From: Acidimicrobiaceae bacterium
GTDB lineage: Bacteria > Actinomycetota > Acidimicrobiia > Acidimicrobiales > Acidimicrobiaceae
NCBI GenBank assembly: GCA_013044365.1
Contig: JABEUP010000068.1
Coordinates: forward strand, 1-16,381
Direction of reading: 5' to 3'
Length of the DNA stretch: 16,381 nucleotides
Part shown: one piece after another, positions 6,749 through 14,359 of the stretch
Layout: every line of letters begins with the position of its first letter
How positions within the stretch are numbered: the first letter of the stretch is position 1
Program-made: the position numbers and the translations under genes
The notes under the pieces: generated by a model
Seen by the model: only the letters and a program-made list of their open reading frames with translations
Databases searched by the model: none
Told to the model about the DNA's origin: nothing

Positions 6749-7540
6749 ATGGAAAGTGAAGTAATTAATCTAAATCAGGGATCGTCAGAGGAGACTGATA
6801 GATCAGCCCGGAAGGCGCCCGCTCCGAAATGGCAGGTAGCTGAGGTTATTGGCGTTATTGCAGAGACTCCAGAAACAACTACTCTGCGTCTAGCTGTGCC
6901 GGAGCCGACGGAATTTGTCTCGGGCCAGTACTACAACATCAGAATCCCTGTAGAAGGTCGTCCTAGGCCAATTCAGCGCGCCTACTCTATTGCTTCGCCA
7001 CCATTCCCACAATTTGATGTGGTTGAATTTGGGATCAAAGAGATGGAAGGCGGCTTGGTCTCACCAGTGCTGGCAAAGAAAACCGCGGTTGGGGATACTC
7101 TTGAGGTTCGGGGTCCGTACGGCGCCTTCGTCTGGAGCGAGGACAAGGGCGGACCGCTTCTTCTGATATCGGCAGGTTCCGGGGTAGTTCCGTTCATGTC
7201 GATGATCCGTTACGCCAAGGCAAAGGGGCTAAATGTTCCAATGCATTTGCTTTTCTCCTCCAAATCGGCCGAATATGTGATTTACAGCCAGGAACTCAAA
7301 GACCTGGAGGCTGAATTGGACTGGCTCACCGTGACGCATACCTTTACCCGCGATCCCGGGCATCCCGGATCTCGCTACCATCGCAGGATTGACAAGGAGA
7401 TGGTGGCGGAGCTTACTGCTGAGTCACAGGCGAAGCTGGCGTATATTTGTGGTCCCCCGGAAATGGTCGAGCTCTGTGAAGTTGTTCTGATTGATCTGGG
7501 AATGGATCCACAAAATGTCTACTCGGAGAAGTACGACTGA
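6749..7540 (+). CDS. Ferredoxin-NAD(P)H reductase-like FAD/NAD-binding oxidoreductase
   Basis: The 263-residue protein has the two-domain ferredoxin reductase fold. An N-terminal beta-barrel carries the FAD motif RAYSIAS (77-83) and GPYG (122-125). The NAD(P) domain carries GSGVVPFMSM (143-152) and YICGPPEMV (232-240), and the chain ends in SEKYD, the usual acidic-aromatic tail. There is no attached 2Fe-2S domain, so it must pass electrons to a separate partner. Residues 1-28 are a polar, probably disordered leader; no other start is available and the ribosome binding site is weak. It sits between the decarboxylase/CoA-transferase operon and the benzoyl-CoA reductase operon. It could reduce a ferredoxin or a flavin; NAD(P)H alone is too weak a donor to drive class I benzoyl-CoA reductase directly. 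The partner is unknown. Confidence 0.85.
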   Translation: MESEVINLNQGSSEETDRSARKAPAPKWQVAEVIGVIAETPETTTLRLAVPEPTEFVSGQYYNIRIPVEGRPRPIQRAYSIASPPFPQFDVVEFGIKEMEGGLVSPVLAKKTAVGDTLEVRGPYGAFVWSEDKGGPLLLISAGSGVVPFMSMIRYAKAKGLNVPMHLLFSSKSAEYVIYSQELKDLEAELDWLTVTHTFTRDPGHPGSRYHRRIDKEMVAELTAESQAKLAYICGPPEMVELCEVVLIDLGMDPQNVYSEKYD

Positions 7541-7556
7541 TCGATCTGTTATTGGC

Positions 7557-7599
7557 CCGCCGATAGCAGATTGTTGTCCCTGGTATCGGCGGTTCTTTG
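7557..7599 (+). terminator. Terminator after the reductase gene
   Basis: CCGCCGATA (7557-7565) pairs perfectly with TATCGGCGG (7584-7592) across an 18-base loop, followed by TTCTTT. It starts 16 bases after the reductase stop. The tail is short, so efficiency is uncertain. Confidence 0.6.
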
Positions 7600-7794
7600 A
7601 GTGCTAATGGCAATGAGCGATATCCGGTGTGTCACATGCCATCCAAATTGCGTTGGGGCTGAGACAGGGATTTTGCTCCGGAGGATTCAGTGTGAATCGT
7701 TACGCCAGGAAGTACTTGAATAAAAGTAGAGTCACCAAGATTCCAAAGTGACTTAATTTTATAGGTTCAGTTCCTGCCGCAAGGAGGAGTTTTC

Positions 7795-8241
7795 TCAACG
7801 GTCGCCGAGCGACCGCAGCATTATGGCAGTTTCGTCCCAGTGTTCAAGGCTCGAAATCCAAGGTCCGGCCAGAAATGTCATCGGCTGTATCTCTATTCCG
7901 AGTGAGTCGGACTTATAGGCAATTAATTCAAATGCCACAAGCAGAACCCGATTCTCGTCATGGGCATGTAACACTCCAACTTTTAGGTGGTGTACCGTGT
8001 CTCCCAGTGTTACCAGAATTAGGGCGACCCCATGATTTCGTAGGTTTTCACGCGTTCCCCAGCTGGTAATTGCAGCCCTTACTTCAGTATCGGTTGCGTC
8101 AAGTTGAGCTCGTGACAACAGGCAGGCGTGCGGAAATCCGTTTGAATCAATGGTGAGTAACGGTACTACTTGCTCCGCGCTTCCCATGACAGGTTTGCCG
8201 GCCAAAAAGGTCGATACTTCAGGTGGTATAGTCACCGTCAT
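7795..8241 (-). CDS. Pyridoxamine 5'-phosphate oxidase-like flavin-binding protein
   Basis: This 148-residue protein looks like a small split-barrel FMN-binding protein. VVPLLTIDSNGFPHACLLSR is the first beta-hairpin typical of the family, followed by a helix and strands (VALILVTLGDTVHHLKVGVL). It has no signal peptide or membrane segment. Such proteins bind FMN, F420 or haem, and most have no assigned reaction; true PdxH activity is unlikely at this length. The ATG at 8241 has GGGGAT 5 bases upstream on the minus strand. It converges on the reductase gene and diverges from the benzoyl-CoA reductase operon across an 827-base gap. Homologous small flavoproteins are often found beside catabolic genes, but no role in aromatic degradation can be deduced from the sequence. 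Confidence 0.6.
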   Translation of the reverse strand: MTVTIPPEVSTFLAGKPVMGSAEQVVPLLTIDSNGFPHACLLSRAQLDATDTEVRAAITSWGTRENLRNHGVALILVTLGDTVHHLKVGVLHAHDENRVLLVAFELIAYKSDSLGIEIQPMTFLAGPWISSLEHWDETAIMLRSLGDR

Positions 8242-8889
8242 TTGTTATCCCCGCAATAGTGATGTGATTGGAATTGACTGTCATCCCGCTAAGTGCCGAA
8301 AAGCCTTGCCCACGGGTTGAACCCACCGGTGCCATCAGGTCAGACGCCTCCGTGTCCAAGTGACTTTGTCATTGAGCTTACCTTTCAGAGTTACTCCTTT
8401 GTGTCTTCTCCGTGGGTTTTGCCGGCGGGGCGACCTTGAAAGACAAAGGGGACGGAATCGAGTCTAAATGCTTCGGTCTACCCCCAAATTAAATCAATTC
8501 CGTAATGGAGGTGATTTTATTAGAGTTTGGGTGCTGCGTGATATCGCGGGTGTCCTTCAGACGTTTCAAACTGATTTGAGACCGCAGCAAGTCCGAAGTC
8601 TTAAACAAGAATATTTTATTGCTGATTGGTCACCTTTAAGGAGGAGCCAATGCAATCAGTTTAATTCTTCAGGCAATTCCCATTGCTGCATTTACTATTT
8701 GCCGTGGATTTCGTATGCTGGTATTGAAAACAAACGAGAATAGATCGATTATTCGCTGCTTCGAGCGGGAGTTGGCCGGCAAAGTCAGTAATTGTAAAGT
8801 ACTAACTCCACTACTTTCGGAGGAGTGGACCCCATTTGGCCAGTTCTGGCTGCCGTAATTTTACAGTGACGTCTTTGAACGGGATCACC
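8242..8889. other. Long intergenic region, no gene recognised
   Basis: The stretch between the flavin-binding gene and the regulatory region of the benzoyl-CoA reductase operon holds no convincing gene. A 91-codon frame (8468-8743) has GGAGGTGA inside it rather than before its start. A second open frame (about 8640-8858, no start codon) overlaps it. An 8-bp palindrome CACCGGTG lies at 8324-8331. The two overlapping frames might be remains of a decayed gene. No RNA gene was recognised. Confidence 0.4.
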
Positions 8890-8951
8890 TAAATAGCTGG
8901 TAAATAGCTATTTAAATAGAATAGATAAATATTAACCTGTTAAGTTAATAA
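8890..8951. promoter_or_regulatory. Repeat cluster upstream of the benzoyl-CoA reductase promoter
   Basis: TAAATAGCT occurs twice, at 8890-8898 and 8901-8909, with an 11-base period (about one helical turn). The second copy is half of a perfect 14-bp palindrome, TAAATAGCTATTTA (8901-8914). A separate inverted repeat, TATTAAC-N8-GTTAATA, spans 8930-8951 and ends 17 bases before the -35 box. Such helically phased sites are typical of activator or cooperative regulator binding. The A/T-richness could also act as an UP element. Confidence 0.45.
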
Positions 8952-8968
8952 ATTTCTTCTCCTCAATT

Positions 8969-8997
8969 TGACACCTATATTCGGTGGTTTTATACTA
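8969..8997 (+). promoter_or_regulatory. Sigma70-type promoter of the benzoyl-CoA reductase operon
   Basis: A perfect -35 TTGACA (8969-8974), a 17-base spacer and TATACT (8992-8997, five of six matches) give a near-consensus promoter. The start site should lie near 9004, leaving a leader of about 65 bases that ends in AGGAGG (9054-9059) before the first ATG at 9069. The spacer contains CGGTGG, the same hexamer as one arm of the operator in the Pcd-like promoter, but no matching opposite arm. A promoter this close to consensus probably needs repression when substrate is absent. Confidence 0.7.
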
Positions 8998-9068
8998 CAA
9001 CTTAGAGATCGCAGTCAACAAGTATGTAGTATTTATCGTGCAGAGCCCGAGCTAGGAGGCAATAATTA

Positions 9069-10157
9069 ATGGCTTTTGAAAAACTTCCTGCCGTCGAATT
9101 TACCCAAGTCAGGTATTCCAAGGCTGATTGGGTAGCAACGATCACAATAGATCGTCCTGATTCCTACAACGCCTACAGTACTCGGGCGTTGATCGAACTT
9201 GCCGCAGCATTCAGGGAAGCGGCATTCGACGATGAAGTTGCGGTGATTGTGTATACGGGAAGCGGCAAGACGGCATTCTGCACAGGTGGTGATGTAAAGG
9301 AATATGAAAGAGAATACACGAAGTCACCGCACGATTATTGGAAATATATGGGTCTATTCAGTGCCTACATCGAGAGTATCACTAACTCCGGTAAGCCGGT
9401 AATTGCTCGGCTAAACGGTATGGCAGTGGGTGGAGGTAATGAGAGCCATCTTGCCTGTGATTTATCAGTCATTGCTGAGCATGCATACGTTGGCCAGGTC
9501 GGTACCAAAGTTGGTAGCGTAGCGGCTGGCGGTGCCACTCAGTGGCTGCCAATTTTTGTCGGTGACCGCCGCGCCCGGGAGATGGTCTTGCTCAACCGCC
9601 CAATATTGCCTTACAAGGCTCTGGAGTGGGGATTAGTTAATGAAGTTGTACCGTCTGTAGTAAAAGACGGCCAATTCATAGTTCACGCTTCTCCGGAGCA
9701 GATTTCTAAGGCAAAGAAAGGACAGGACGGATATTCGATCGACCTTTCAAAGCTCGACGAGGCAGTCAACGCATTGACAACAGATCTCATCGAGCAGTTC
9801 CCGGAGTGCACGCGTTATACCAAGCAGCAAACCAATTTCTGGAAGGATTTGGCTTGGCATCAGACCGTCGGTCATGCGCGGGACTGGCTTTCTATCCACT
9901 ATTCAAGTTTCGAACCGATTGAGGGCATGAATGCGTTCGTTGAGAAGCGTCAGCCCGGATACAGAATGCTGCGTGAGCGGGCGGCATCAGGCGGCTCATC
10001 GGAGTTTCCATGGGGGGCATACCAAAAGAGTTGTCCAGCGTGCGGTTCACGTTTTATTCCGTCTCAGTTTAGTTTTTGTGGCAATTGTGGCAGTGCTTTG
10101 GATGATGGCTCGTCAAATTCAGCGGGCAAGTCCGGTACAGATTCGGTGAAAGGGTGA
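9069..10157 (+). CDS. bamA: 6-oxocyclohex-1-ene-1-carbonyl-CoA hydrolase-like crotonase with C-terminal zinc ribbon
   Basis: The 362-residue protein is a crotonase-fold enzyme close to BamA/Oah, which hydrates and hydrolytically opens the ring of 6-oxocyclohex-1-ene-1-carbonyl-CoA to 3-hydroxypimelyl-CoA. Shared features include AFCTGGDVKEYEREY (69-83), NGMAVGGGNE (116-125), CDLSVIAEH and GQVGTKVGSVAAGGATQ (142-158), and the BamA-type segment IDLSKLDEAVNAL...FPEC (224-247) missing from ordinary crotonases. After the catalytic part ends near residue 305, a CPACG (322-326) and CGNCG (337-341) pair forms an apparent zinc ribbon, then a low-complexity Ser/Gly tail. I know of no such ribbon in characterised BamA proteins. 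AGGAGG lies 9 bases upstream of the ATG. It is the first gene of the operon and its stop overlaps the next start. A BadI-like (2-ketocyclohexanecarboxyl-CoA) role is less likely because of the length and the BamA-specific segment. Confidence 0.85.
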   Translation: MAFEKLPAVEFTQVRYSKADWVATITIDRPDSYNAYSTRALIELAAAFREAAFDDEVAVIVYTGSGKTAFCTGGDVKEYEREYTKSPHDYWKYMGLFSAYIESITNSGKPVIARLNGMAVGGGNESHLACDLSVIAEHAYVGQVGTKVGSVAAGGATQWLPIFVGDRRAREMVLLNRPILPYKALEWGLVNEVVPSVVKDGQFIVHASPEQISKAKKGQDGYSIDLSKLDEAVNALTTDLIEQFPECTRYTKQQTNFWKDLAWHQTVGHARDWLSIHYSSFEPIEGMNAFVEKRQPGYRMLRERAASGGSSEFPWGAYQKSCPACGSRFIPSQFSFCGNCGSALDDGSSNSAGKSGTDSVKG

Positions 10158-11326
10158 TGACGATGCCGCGTCTTTTAGATTCATACGAAAACATGTCCAT
10201 CGATGATGCATTAATAATGTGCAGGGATTTGGTGGAAGATCCAGATTTCCCTACCGTTAAGAAATGGCGTGAAGCTGGCGGTAAGGTGGTTGGACATTTT
10301 CAGGTATATTTTCCTGAAGAGATTGTCGATGCTGCCGGCTTGCTGCCGTTCAAGGTACGTGGAGCGCAGATTGAGCCTCGCCATGGAGAGTCGCACTTTG
10401 GCTCCTACCTTTGTTCTATTCTGAAGACCTCGCTGGAAATCGCGCTGGGCGGTCAAGTTGTTCTTGACATGTTTGTGTCTCACCCGATTTGCGACTCTGC
10501 AAGAAACCTGGCGGCTGTGTGGGGTCGGAACTTTGACTATCCCTGTGAGATTCTTTATCTTCCGCAGAATCCGAATTCAAGTCACGCGGCGGCGTATCTC
10601 CGTGGAGAATATGCCAGACTCGCCCGTGAAGTTGAGAAGATTGCAGGACGTGAAATTACTACCGACCAGCTTCGGGCTTCTATGACGGTGTTCAACAAGA
10701 ACAGGGCATTACTAAGGGAGCTGTACGCTATCAAGCGCGACACGCCCTGGCTGCTGGCAGTCGATGAGGCGTATGTGCTTCTTGCAGTCGGTGGTATGAT
10801 TCCGCGAGAGGAGCACAATGAGCTTCTTTCATGGGCGCTTCCGAAAATCCGTGGGCGTTCTGCGACTCCACAAGACCGCATGCGTCTCGTATTTTCCGGC
10901 GGTTTCTGCGAACAGCCTCCTCTTGATCTTCTTCATACGATTGCGCAGTTCTCATACGTAGTAGATGACGATCTATTGGTCGGGATGAGATATATAACAG
11001 AGGACATCGCACTTGGAGACGATCCTCTCGCCAACCTGGCATCGGCGTACCTGGACCAGTCCTCGTACAGCCCTGTGCAGCACGACATGAATAAGCCAAA
11101 GGAGCACATGCTTCTTCAACAGATTAAGGCCGCTAATGCTGGTGCCGCGATTATCTCAGCGGCAAAAATGTGCGAGCCGGGTCTGGATGAGCAAGTGGCT
11201 TACACCAAGGCTTTAGATGACGAAGGTATCCGCTACTTCGTTACTGAGTTTGAAGAGCGGATGGCGAACTTTGACAGTCTTGAAATCCAGCTCGAAACAT
11301 TTATCGAGAACCTACTCTTTGCATAA
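10157..11326 (+). CDS. bcrC: Benzoyl-CoA reductase (class I, ATP-dependent) subunit C / BzdN-like
   Basis: This 389-residue protein belongs to the 2-hydroxyglutaryl-CoA dehydratase D-component-like family and matches the gamma subunit of class I benzoyl-CoA reductase (BcrC/BadD/BzdN). With subunit B it forms the module where benzoyl-CoA is reduced to cyclohexa-1,5-diene-1-carbonyl-CoA. Cysteines at about 86 (SYLCSIL), 112 (SHPICDSARN), 251 (GGFCEQPP) and 339 (AKMCEPG) are candidate iron-sulfur ligands, as is usual in this family. The frame also allows a GTG at 10154. The ATG at 10157 shares its A with the upstream stop TGA, and a third ATG at 10163 has the best distance to GAAAGGG (10148-10154), so the true start may be two residues later. 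GGAGGG for the next gene follows two bases after the stop. Confidence 0.93.
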   Translation: MTMPRLLDSYENMSIDDALIMCRDLVEDPDFPTVKKWREAGGKVVGHFQVYFPEEIVDAAGLLPFKVRGAQIEPRHGESHFGSYLCSILKTSLEIALGGQVVLDMFVSHPICDSARNLAAVWGRNFDYPCEILYLPQNPNSSHAAAYLRGEYARLAREVEKIAGREITTDQLRASMTVFNKNRALLRELYAIKRDTPWLLAVDEAYVLLAVGGMIPREEHNELLSWALPKIRGRSATPQDRMRLVFSGGFCEQPPLDLLHTIAQFSYVVDDDLLVGMRYITEDIALGDDPLANLASAYLDQSSYSPVQHDMNKPKEHMLLQQIKAANAGAAIISAAKMCEPGLDEQVAYTKALDDEGIRYFVTEFEERMANFDSLEIQLETFIENLLFA

Positions 11327-11337
11327 CGGAGGGCATC

Positions 11338-12675
11338 ATGTCAACAACCACTTCAAATTTGCCGCAAGGTGCCGCAGCCACAAAAGACAAGTCGTCAATC
11401 ATAGGTCGCGGTAACAAGGACGGCAACCAGCTCTTCAGAGACTGGTATCAAGAACTAACAACGGCTCCATCAAGAGGCGAGCACAGCGCATACGTGTTCG
11501 TTATGGGAAGCCTTGCGGAGGTTCTTCAGTCATTCGACATTCACACGATCTTTCCCGAAGTAAATGGTCTCCAAACTGCGGTACGGCACGTTGCTGATGA
11601 CTACATAGCCCAAGGCGAGGACTACGGTTTTTCTGCCGACGTTTGTGCCTACGTGAAGGCTGATGTCGGTCTTCAGCTTCGCGGCGGTGACCACCCTATG
11701 GGCAAGATACCTAAGCCATCGATGGCTGTGTACACCAACGCCTGTAACACTTATCTTAAATGGGCGGAGATCTGGGAGCGCATGTACAACATGCCGAGCG
11801 TCACCATCGACATCCCCGGTTCACGGGCTGCGGGAAGGCACACATGGAGCGGACATGTTGATTTCGAGAATGATCTCAAGTACGTGCGGGGTCAGATCGG
11901 CGAGCTGATCACAGTATGTGAGACTGTAACCGGCAAGAAGTTCGATATCGACCGGTTGCGTGAGACGATGCATCACACCAACGTAATGATGGAGAGATAC
12001 GAGCGGCTTATCGAACTGAACAAGGCAAAGCCGGCTCCTTACAACGCGGTTACAGATGGAACGGTATACCTCGGTGTAGCTAACGGTTTCCGGGGTCGCG
12101 CAGAGGGTGCAAAGTACTTCACCGATCTCGTCGAGGAGATGGAGTACAAGGTGGCCAACGGTATCGGTACCACATTTGAAGAGAAGTACCGTTTGGTATT
12201 CGTTGGAGTTCCCTGCTACCCGATCTTCAGGCGTTTCAATGAAATGTTCACCGAGTGGGGAGGTGCGTTCGTGGGCTCCAGTTACATGTGGTTTGCCTCA
12301 GGAGGCGCGAACACGGGATTCCAATACGATCTCGACAGGCCGCTGGACAGCCTGGCTGAGGGACTACTGGTTACAACCAGGGATGCTATGGACACGATGT
12401 TCTATTCGAACCGCAATATCGTTGACACCATCGAGCCATTTGGCATCGACGGTGTTGTGTACCACCCGATCAAGTCCTGTCGAACGGTATCAACAGGTCT
12501 TGCGGATAACCGGCGTGCCGTGATAGAGGAATCCGGTGCGGCGACGTTGTTCGTAGAGTCCGACCACATGGACAAGCGGGTAGTGTCAGAAGCGCAGTTG
12601 AAGAACCGAATCGACGCATTTTTTGAGGGACTCGCAACACGCAGGGTAAGACAGAGTGCTGGAGAGAGCAGGTAG
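11338..12675 (+). CDS. bcrB: Benzoyl-CoA reductase (class I) subunit B / BzdO-like
   Basis: This 445-residue protein matches the beta subunit of class I benzoyl-CoA reductase (BcrB/BadE/BzdO), another member of the 2-hydroxyglutaryl-CoA dehydratase-like family. Conserved cysteines appear at 103 (DVCAYVKAD), 136 (TNACNTY), 293 (GVPCYPIF) and 381 (KSCRTVS). The last element, HPIKSCRTVSTG (376-387), is strongly conserved in this family. The protein should pair with subunit C and hold a [4Fe-4S] cluster near the substrate CoA ester. GGAGGG (11328-11333) stands only 4 bases before the ATG, a slightly short but usable gap. The first 30 residues are polar and variable. A 35-base gap separates it from the ATPase gene, and the gene order is the same as in known operons. 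Confidence 0.94.
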   Translation: MSTTTSNLPQGAAATKDKSSIIGRGNKDGNQLFRDWYQELTTAPSRGEHSAYVFVMGSLAEVLQSFDIHTIFPEVNGLQTAVRHVADDYIAQGEDYGFSADVCAYVKADVGLQLRGGDHPMGKIPKPSMAVYTNACNTYLKWAEIWERMYNMPSVTIDIPGSRAAGRHTWSGHVDFENDLKYVRGQIGELITVCETVTGKKFDIDRLRETMHHTNVMMERYERLIELNKAKPAPYNAVTDGTVYLGVANGFRGRAEGAKYFTDLVEEMEYKVANGIGTTFEEKYRLVFVGVPCYPIFRRFNEMFTEWGGAFVGSSYMWFASGGANTGFQYDLDRPLDSLAEGLLVTTRDAMDTMFYSNRNIVDTIEPFGIDGVVYHPIKSCRTVSTGLADNRRAVIEESGAATLFVESDHMDKRVVSEAQLKNRIDAFFEGLATRRVRQSAGESR

Positions 12676-12710
12676 TTCGGCCTGACGGCTGGAGAGGAGA
12701 TGAAATAGAT

Positions 12711-13532
12711 ATGGCTTATGCAGGAGGAGTCGACGTTGGATCGACTCAAACCAAAGCGGTTATCATAAATGAGGATCTGCAGATCGTAGGTAGAGCACTC
12801 GTCGACACTGGCTCAAACGTAGTGGTAGCTGCACAGACTGCTTTCGACATTGCGCTTAGAGACGGCAATATCCACGAGGAGGAAGAGGGCGTCGAGTTCG
12901 TTGTCGGTACCGGATACGGCCGTTACAAGGTTACCTTCGGTGATTCTCAGACTACTGAGATTTCCTGTCATGGCAGAGGAGCTGTTCATATGTTCCCCGG
13001 GACCAGGACTGTGGTTGACATGGGTGGCCAGGACACCAAAGCAATAAAGGTGACCCCTAGCGGTGAGATACTGGACTTCGTTATGAATGACAAATGCGCA
13101 GCCGGTACCGGTAGGTTCCTTGGCGCGGCAGCCAGCGCGCTCGGCGTTCCGCTGGGTGAGCTTGGACCGGTTGCTCTAAGGTCGACAAGGCCAACCAAGA
13201 TATCAACTACCTGCACCGTCTTTGCAGATGGCGAGATTCTCTCCCTTATAGGAAAAGGTAAGAAAGTTGAGGATGTGCTTCTTGGAGTGCACCACTCGGT
13301 CGTTTCCAGGGCACTGAGCCTTATGCGCCGTGTAGGTATAGACAAGGAGGTCACCTTTACCGGAGGTGTGGCAAACAATATCGGTATGGTGACGGTTCTG
13401 AATGAGGAACTGGGCTTCGATTGTAATGTGAGCAGCGATTCACATTTCATGGGAGCTTTGGGTGCGGCACTGTTTGCAATGGATCGAATCAAGGCCGGTC
13501 GCGAATCGCACGGTCTAGCGGAGGTGAAGTAA
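12711..13532 (+). CDS. bcrA: Benzoyl-CoA reductase (class I) ATPase/activator subunit A / BzdP-like
   Basis: The 273-residue protein is a BadF/BadG/HgdC-type ATPase of the ASKHA fold. Phosphate-1 motif GVDVGSTQTKA (6-16), DMGGQDTKAI (103-112) and the third nucleotide motif TFTGGVANN (215-223) are all present. Cys129 (NDKCAAGTGRF) and Cys168 (TTCTVFAD) are the two ligands that, from two ATPase subunits, hold one shared [4Fe-4S] cluster. The enzyme couples ATP hydrolysis to raising the electron's reducing power before it reaches the aromatic ring. The Thauera-type alpha subunit is about 437 residues; this short form fits the Azoarcus (Bzd/Mbd) subtype. Assignment as A rather than D rests on gene order. 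GGAGAGGAG lies 11 bases upstream, and a two-codon ATG-AAA-TAG occurs between them. Confidence 0.92.
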   Translation: MAYAGGVDVGSTQTKAVIINEDLQIVGRALVDTGSNVVVAAQTAFDIALRDGNIHEEEEGVEFVVGTGYGRYKVTFGDSQTTEISCHGRGAVHMFPGTRTVVDMGGQDTKAIKVTPSGEILDFVMNDKCAAGTGRFLGAAASALGVPLGELGPVALRSTRPTKISTTCTVFADGEILSLIGKGKKVEDVLLGVHHSVVSRALSLMRRVGIDKEVTFTGGVANNIGMVTVLNEELGFDCNVSSDSHFMGALGAALFAMDRIKAGRESHGLAEVK

Positions 13533-14359
13533 TGACTATCACTGCAGGACTTGATGTCGGGGCTACTTACACTAAGGCCATTTTGCTTGACGACGGCAAT
13601 AAGATCATTGCGCGGACGCTGAATCGTACCGGCTACAAGCCTGGTGAGATCGCTGAGCAGACCTACGATACCCTTTTGGAGATGGCAGGTATAGGTCGAG
13701 ATGCGGTGGATTACGTAGTGGCGACTGGATTAGGACGTTTTCAGACGGTCTTTAGCCAGTTGAACGTGACGGATCTTACCTCTGCAGCATGGGGAGCGAA
13801 TGCTTTATTTCCCGGAACCAGGACAATCCTCGATGTTGGAGGACAGTCAGTCAAGGCGTTACGATGTGATGAGAACAAGCAAGTAACTTCTTTCCGTCTG
13901 AATGAGAAGTGTGCCGCTGGCACGGGCGCGTTTTTGGAAAAGACAGCCCGTTACATGGGATTTGGTACCGAGGACATTGGTCCCTTGGCAGTTACCTCGA
14001 CCTTAGATATACCTATCTCGGGTGTTTGCACCGTGTTTGCGGAGGCAGAAGTTATCAACCACCTGTCCCAGGGTGTCGCAGCTTCTGACATCATGCAGGG
14101 TGCCATCATCTCACTGGTTGGAAAGTCTGTCCAGTTGATGAAGCGCGTGAAGATGGAGCAGGAAGTCACGTTGATTGGTGGGATCATGCGGTACCCGTCG
14201 ATGGTAACGGCAGTTAGGGATCTGCTTAAAGCGGATGTAAACGTTGCCGAGGGAGACATGGTGCAATACGCATCAGCTCTTGGTGCTGCGACATTGGCCC
14301 GTTACCAGCTTGAGAAGATAAGGTCTGGCGCGCGTGCGGGTGCCGTCGGTACAAAATGA
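13532..14359 (+). CDS. bcrD: Benzoyl-CoA reductase (class I) ATPase/activator subunit D / BzdQ-like
   Basis: This 275-residue ASKHA-fold ATPase is the paralogous partner of the preceding gene. It has GLDVGATYTKA (6-16), DVGGQSVKAL (101-110), Cys127 in NEKCAAGTGAFLE, Cys166 in SGVCTVFAEAEVI and IGGIMRYPS (215-223). The stretch FLEKTARYMGF...EDIGPLA followed by EAEVINHLSQG resembles the delta subunit BcrD/BadG, which supports calling it D. The two proteins should form the A-D activator module with a bridging [4Fe-4S] cluster. Its ATG overlaps the previous stop by one base (TAATG), with GGAGGTGA just upstream, so the pair is translationally coupled at near 1:1. A 3-methylbenzoyl-CoA or hydroxybenzoyl-CoA reductase from the same subclass cannot be excluded from sequence alone. 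Confidence 0.92.
   Translation: MTITAGLDVGATYTKAILLDDGNKIIARTLNRTGYKPGEIAEQTYDTLLEMAGIGRDAVDYVVATGLGRFQTVFSQLNVTDLTSAAWGANALFPGTRTILDVGGQSVKALRCDENKQVTSFRLNEKCAAGTGAFLEKTARYMGFGTEDIGPLAVTSTLDIPISGVCTVFAEAEVINHLSQGVAASDIMQGAIISLVGKSVQLMKRVKMEQEVTLIGGIMRYPSMVTAVRDLLKADVNVAEGDMVQYASALGAATLARYQLEKIRSGARAGAVGTK

Noticed and set aside
8650..8664. Four-codon leader peptide after AAGGAGGAG
   Set aside because: It is followed by no attenuator-like hairpins and lies about 400 bases before the operon, upstream of its promoter.
10154..10156. GTG as the start of bcrC
   Set aside because: It overlaps the upstream stop and lies directly on the purine-rich ribosome binding site; the ATG codons at 10157 and 10163 are better placed.
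12700..12708. Two-codon ATG-AAA-TAG before bcrA as a regulatory leader peptide
   Set aside because: It falls by chance within the ribosome binding region; two codons give no evidence for a regulatory role.
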